Below are positions 62,188-64,000 of a stretch of 64,000 nucleotides of DNA, piece after piece. A model generated the notes under the pieces. That model did no database searches. It saw nothing but the letters and a program-made list of their open reading frames with translations, and had not been told where the DNA came from. Position 1 is the first letter of the stretch, and each line of letters opens with the position of its first letter. The translations under genes and the position numbers were made by a program. The stretch is taken from positions 49,395-113,394 of the forward strand of contig NZ_LQPZ01000018.1 of assembly GCF_002102395.1 (NCBI RefSeq), in the 5' to 3' direction. The stretch comes from Mycolicibacillus trivialis (GTDB taxonomy: Bacteria > Actinomycetota > Actinomycetes > Mycobacteriales > Mycobacteriaceae).

Positions 62188-62696
62188 CCTCTTCGGCGAA
62201 GCCCCGGGTCGGGGTGATCATGGGCAGCGACAGCGACTGGTCGGTGATGTCAGATGCCGCGCACGCCCTGGCCGAGTTCGACGTCGCCTTCGAGGTCGGC
62301 GTCGTCTCGGCGCACCGCACCCCGCAGCGCATGTTCGACTACGCCCGCAGCGCCGCCGACCGCGGTATCGAGGTGATCATCGCCGGCGCCGGCGGCGCGG
62401 CGCACCTGCCGGGCATGGTCGCCTCGATCACGCCGCTGCCGGTGATCGGGGTCCCGGTGCCGCTGGCCCGGCTCGACGGGATGGACTCGCTGCTGTCGAT
62501 CGTGCAGATGCCGGCCGGGGTGCCGGTGGCGACGGTGTCGATCGGTGGGGCCCGCAACGCCGGGCTGCTGGCCGTGCGCATCCTCGGCGCCGCCGACGTC
62601 GCACTGCGGGAGCGGATGGTGGCCTTCCAGGGCCGGCTGGCGGAGACCGCGCTGGCCAAGGACGCCGCCCTGCACGATAAAGTTACCGGCGAGTAG
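62184..62696 (+). CDS. purE: N5-CAIR mutase
   Basis: A 170-residue class I Pur[14 protein letters not shown] (active-site Asp), [17 protein letters not shown] and [16 protein letters not shown]. Converts N5-CAIR to CAIR. GTG 62184 overlaps the purK stop. Confidence 0.96.
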   Translation: MTSSAKPRVGVIMGSDSDWSVMSDAAHALAEFDVAFEVGVVSAHRTPQRMFDYARSAADRGIEVIIAGAGGAAHLPGMVASITPLPVIGVPVPLARLDGMDSLLSIVQMPAGVPVATVSIGGARNAGLLAVRILGAADVALRERMVAFQGRLAETALAKDAALHDKVTGE

Positions 62697-62712
62697 CGCT
62701 AAGGAGGCTGTG

Positions 62713-63882
62713 ATGGCTGAGTGGACCGGGAACCCGAGCTTCGATGTGTTCCGACTGCCCGAGGAGCACGACGAGTTGCGGGCGGCGATCCGGGCGTTGG
62801 CGGAGAAGGAGATCGCTCCGTATGCCGCCGAGGTCGACGAGCAGTCGCGCTTTCCCGAGGAGGCGCTGGCGGCGCTGAACTCCTCGGGGTTCAACGCCGT
62901 GCACGTGCCCGAGGAGTACGGCGGGCAGGGCGCGGACTCGGTGGCCACCTGCATCGTCATCGAGGAGGTGGCCCGGGTGTGCGCGTCGTCGTCGCTGATC
63001 CCGGCGGTGAACAAGCTGGGAACCATGGGGCTGATCCTGGCCGGCTCGGAGGACCTCAAGCAGAAGGTGCTGCCCGGCCTGGCGGCGGGGGAGACGATGG
63101 CCTCCTATGCGCTGTCGGAGCGGGAGTCCGGCAGCGACGCGGTGGCGATGCGCACCCGCGCGGTGCCCGACGGCGACGACTGGATCCTCAACGGCACCAA
63201 GGCCTGGATCACCAACGGCGGCAAGTCGACCTGGTACACGGTGATGGTGGTGACCGAGCCGGACAAGGGCGCCAACGGGATCTCGGCGTTCGTGGTGCAC
63301 GCCGACGACGAGGGTTTCACGGTGGGGCCCAAGGAGAAGAAGCTGGGCATCAAGGGCTCACCGACCACCGAGCTGTACTTCGAGGACTGCCGCATCCCCG
63401 GGGATCGGATGATCGGGGAGCCGGGCACCGGGTTCAAGACCGCGTTGCGCACGCTGGATCACACCCGCCCGACGATCGGGGCGCAGGCGGTCGGGATCGC
63501 CCAGGGCGCGCTGGACGCGGCGATCGAATACACCAAGGACCGCAAGCAGTTCGGCCGTCCGGTCGCCGACAACCAGGGTGTGCAGTTCATGATCGCCGAC
63601 ATGGCGATGAAGCTGGAGGCCGCCCGGCTCATGGTCTACCGCGCCGCGGCGCGCGCCGAGCGCGGTGAGCCGGATCTGGGGTTCATCTCCGCGGCCAGCA
63701 AATGCTTCGCCTCCGATGTGGCCATGGAGATCACCACCGACGCGGTGCAGCTGTTCGGCGGGGCCGGCTACACCATCGACTTCCCGGTCGAACGCATGAT
63801 GCGCGACGCCAAGATCACCCAGATCTACGAGGGCACCAACCAGATCCAGCGCGTGGTGATGAGCCGCGCCCTGCTGCGCTGA
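62713..63882 (+). CDS. fadE25: Acyl-CoA dehydrogenase FadE25
   Basis: A 389-residue acyl-CoA dehydrogenase, the length of M. tuberculosis FadE25. Motifs: ALSERESGSDAVAMRTRA, WITNGGKSTWYTV (signature), RKQFGRPVADNQGVQFMIAD and AKITQIYEGTNQIQR (catalytic Glu of the second motif). AAGGAGG precedes ATG 62713, 16 nt after purE. Positions 697-762 of the last 300 bases (63697-63762) are repeated in inverse at the window end. Confidence 0.95.
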   Translation: MAEWTGNPSFDVFRLPEEHDELRAAIRALAEKEIAPYAAEVDEQSRFPEEALAALNSSGFNAVHVPEEYGGQGADSVATCIVIEEVARVCASSSLIPAVNKLGTMGLILAGSEDLKQKVLPGLAAGETMASYALSERESGSDAVAMRTRAVPDGDDWILNGTKAWITNGGKSTWYTVMVVTEPDKGANGISAFVVHADDEGFTVGPKEKKLGIKGSPTTELYFEDCRIPGDRMIGEPGTGFKTALRTLDHTRPTIGAQAVGIAQGALDAAIEYTKDRKQFGRPVADNQGVQFMIADMAMKLEAARLMVYRAAARAERGEPDLGFISAASKCFASDVAMEITTDAVQLFGGAGYTIDFPVERMMRDAKITQIYEGTNQIQRVVMSRALLR

Positions 63883-63928
63883 CCCCGGCGCGCGCGCCCG
63901 CGCGCGGCCTGCGCTCGCGCCCACGCCG

Positions 63929-64000
63929 CCCGCCGAACAGCTGCACCGCGTCGGTGGTGATCTCCATGGCCACATCGGAGGCGAAGCATTTGCTAGCAGA
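63929..64000 (-). pseudogene. Truncated inverted partial copy of an acyl-CoA dehydrogenase gene
   Basis: The minus strand from 64000 reads SASKCFASDVAMEITTD then AVQLFGG, the C-terminal region of FadE25, then loses homology after FGG and runs through a GC-only segment to a stop near 63826. Bases 63929-63994 are the exact reverse complement of 63697-63762 (66 bp). Two codons just outside differ but keep related residues (TCT GCT against GCG GCC), which argues against a pure fold-back read. The rest lies beyond the window. Confidence 0.6.

Overview
The window is high-GC actinobacterial DNA from a Mycobacterium-type genome. The right end (48.7-63.9 kb) carries the set accA3, sufE-like, sseA, maf, accE5, accD5, birA, PH-domain protein, gtrA, purK, purE and fadE25. 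From memory this matches the M. tuberculosis Rv3274c-Rv3285 neighbourhood in content and order, apart from a three-gene insert between accD5 and birA. The left end starts inside an Rv2629-like gene. No tRNA, rRNA, CRISPR, transposase, integrase or phage gene was seen.

Region 1 (0-50 kb) is a dense general-stress island. It contains the rsbW-sigF operon (8.4-9.6 kb) and about 24 candidate promoters that share one pattern: GTTT or a one-base variant, a 14-16 nt spacer, then GGGTAT or a close variant. This is the known mycobacterial SigF promoter form. In 12 of them the start codon lies 9-10 nt after the -10, so those transcripts should be leaderless or nearly so. Cargo includes a katE-type catalase, two CsbD proteins, ChaB/Rho_N proteins, a UsfY-like protein, UdgX, GH15, GMC and molybdopterin oxidoreductases, an F420-type enzyme and several SDRs. 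The pattern stops before accA3. In M. tuberculosis sigF abuts accA3; here about 39 kb separates them.

Region 2 (9.6-19.2 kb) looks like the sensory side of SigF control: a STAS protein whose phospho-serine position is Ala, a STAS-ATPase fusion, a CheR-PAS methyltransferase with a long coiled coil, a stand-alone CheB with a Cys-rich tail, and a PAS-ANTAR protein.

Region 3 (19.3-29.5 kb) is the most striking part. It is a SigF-type-promoter-driven sugar locus of nine co-directional genes, seven of them overlapping by 4-10 nt. It encodes a UDP-xylose-synthase-like decarboxylase, an O-carbamoyltransferase, a GT2-GmhB fusion, a GT9 heptosyltransferase, GmhA, HldE, an SDR, a second GT9 and UDP-glucose dehydrogenase. 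Together these could make ADP-D-glycero-D-manno-heptose, UDP-glucuronate and UDP-xylose, and assemble a carbamoylated heptose glycan. Such a pathway is Gram-negative in flavour; no HldD epimerase, flippase or polymerase is present.

Region 4 (29.5-48.4 kb) holds redox and stress enzymes in short operons, many on divergent SigF-type promoters. Region 5 (48.7-63.9 kb) is acyl-CoA carboxylase, biotin and purine housekeeping, with an inserted lipase, glycosyltransferase and FadD. The last 72 bases carry a truncated, inverted partial copy of fadE25.
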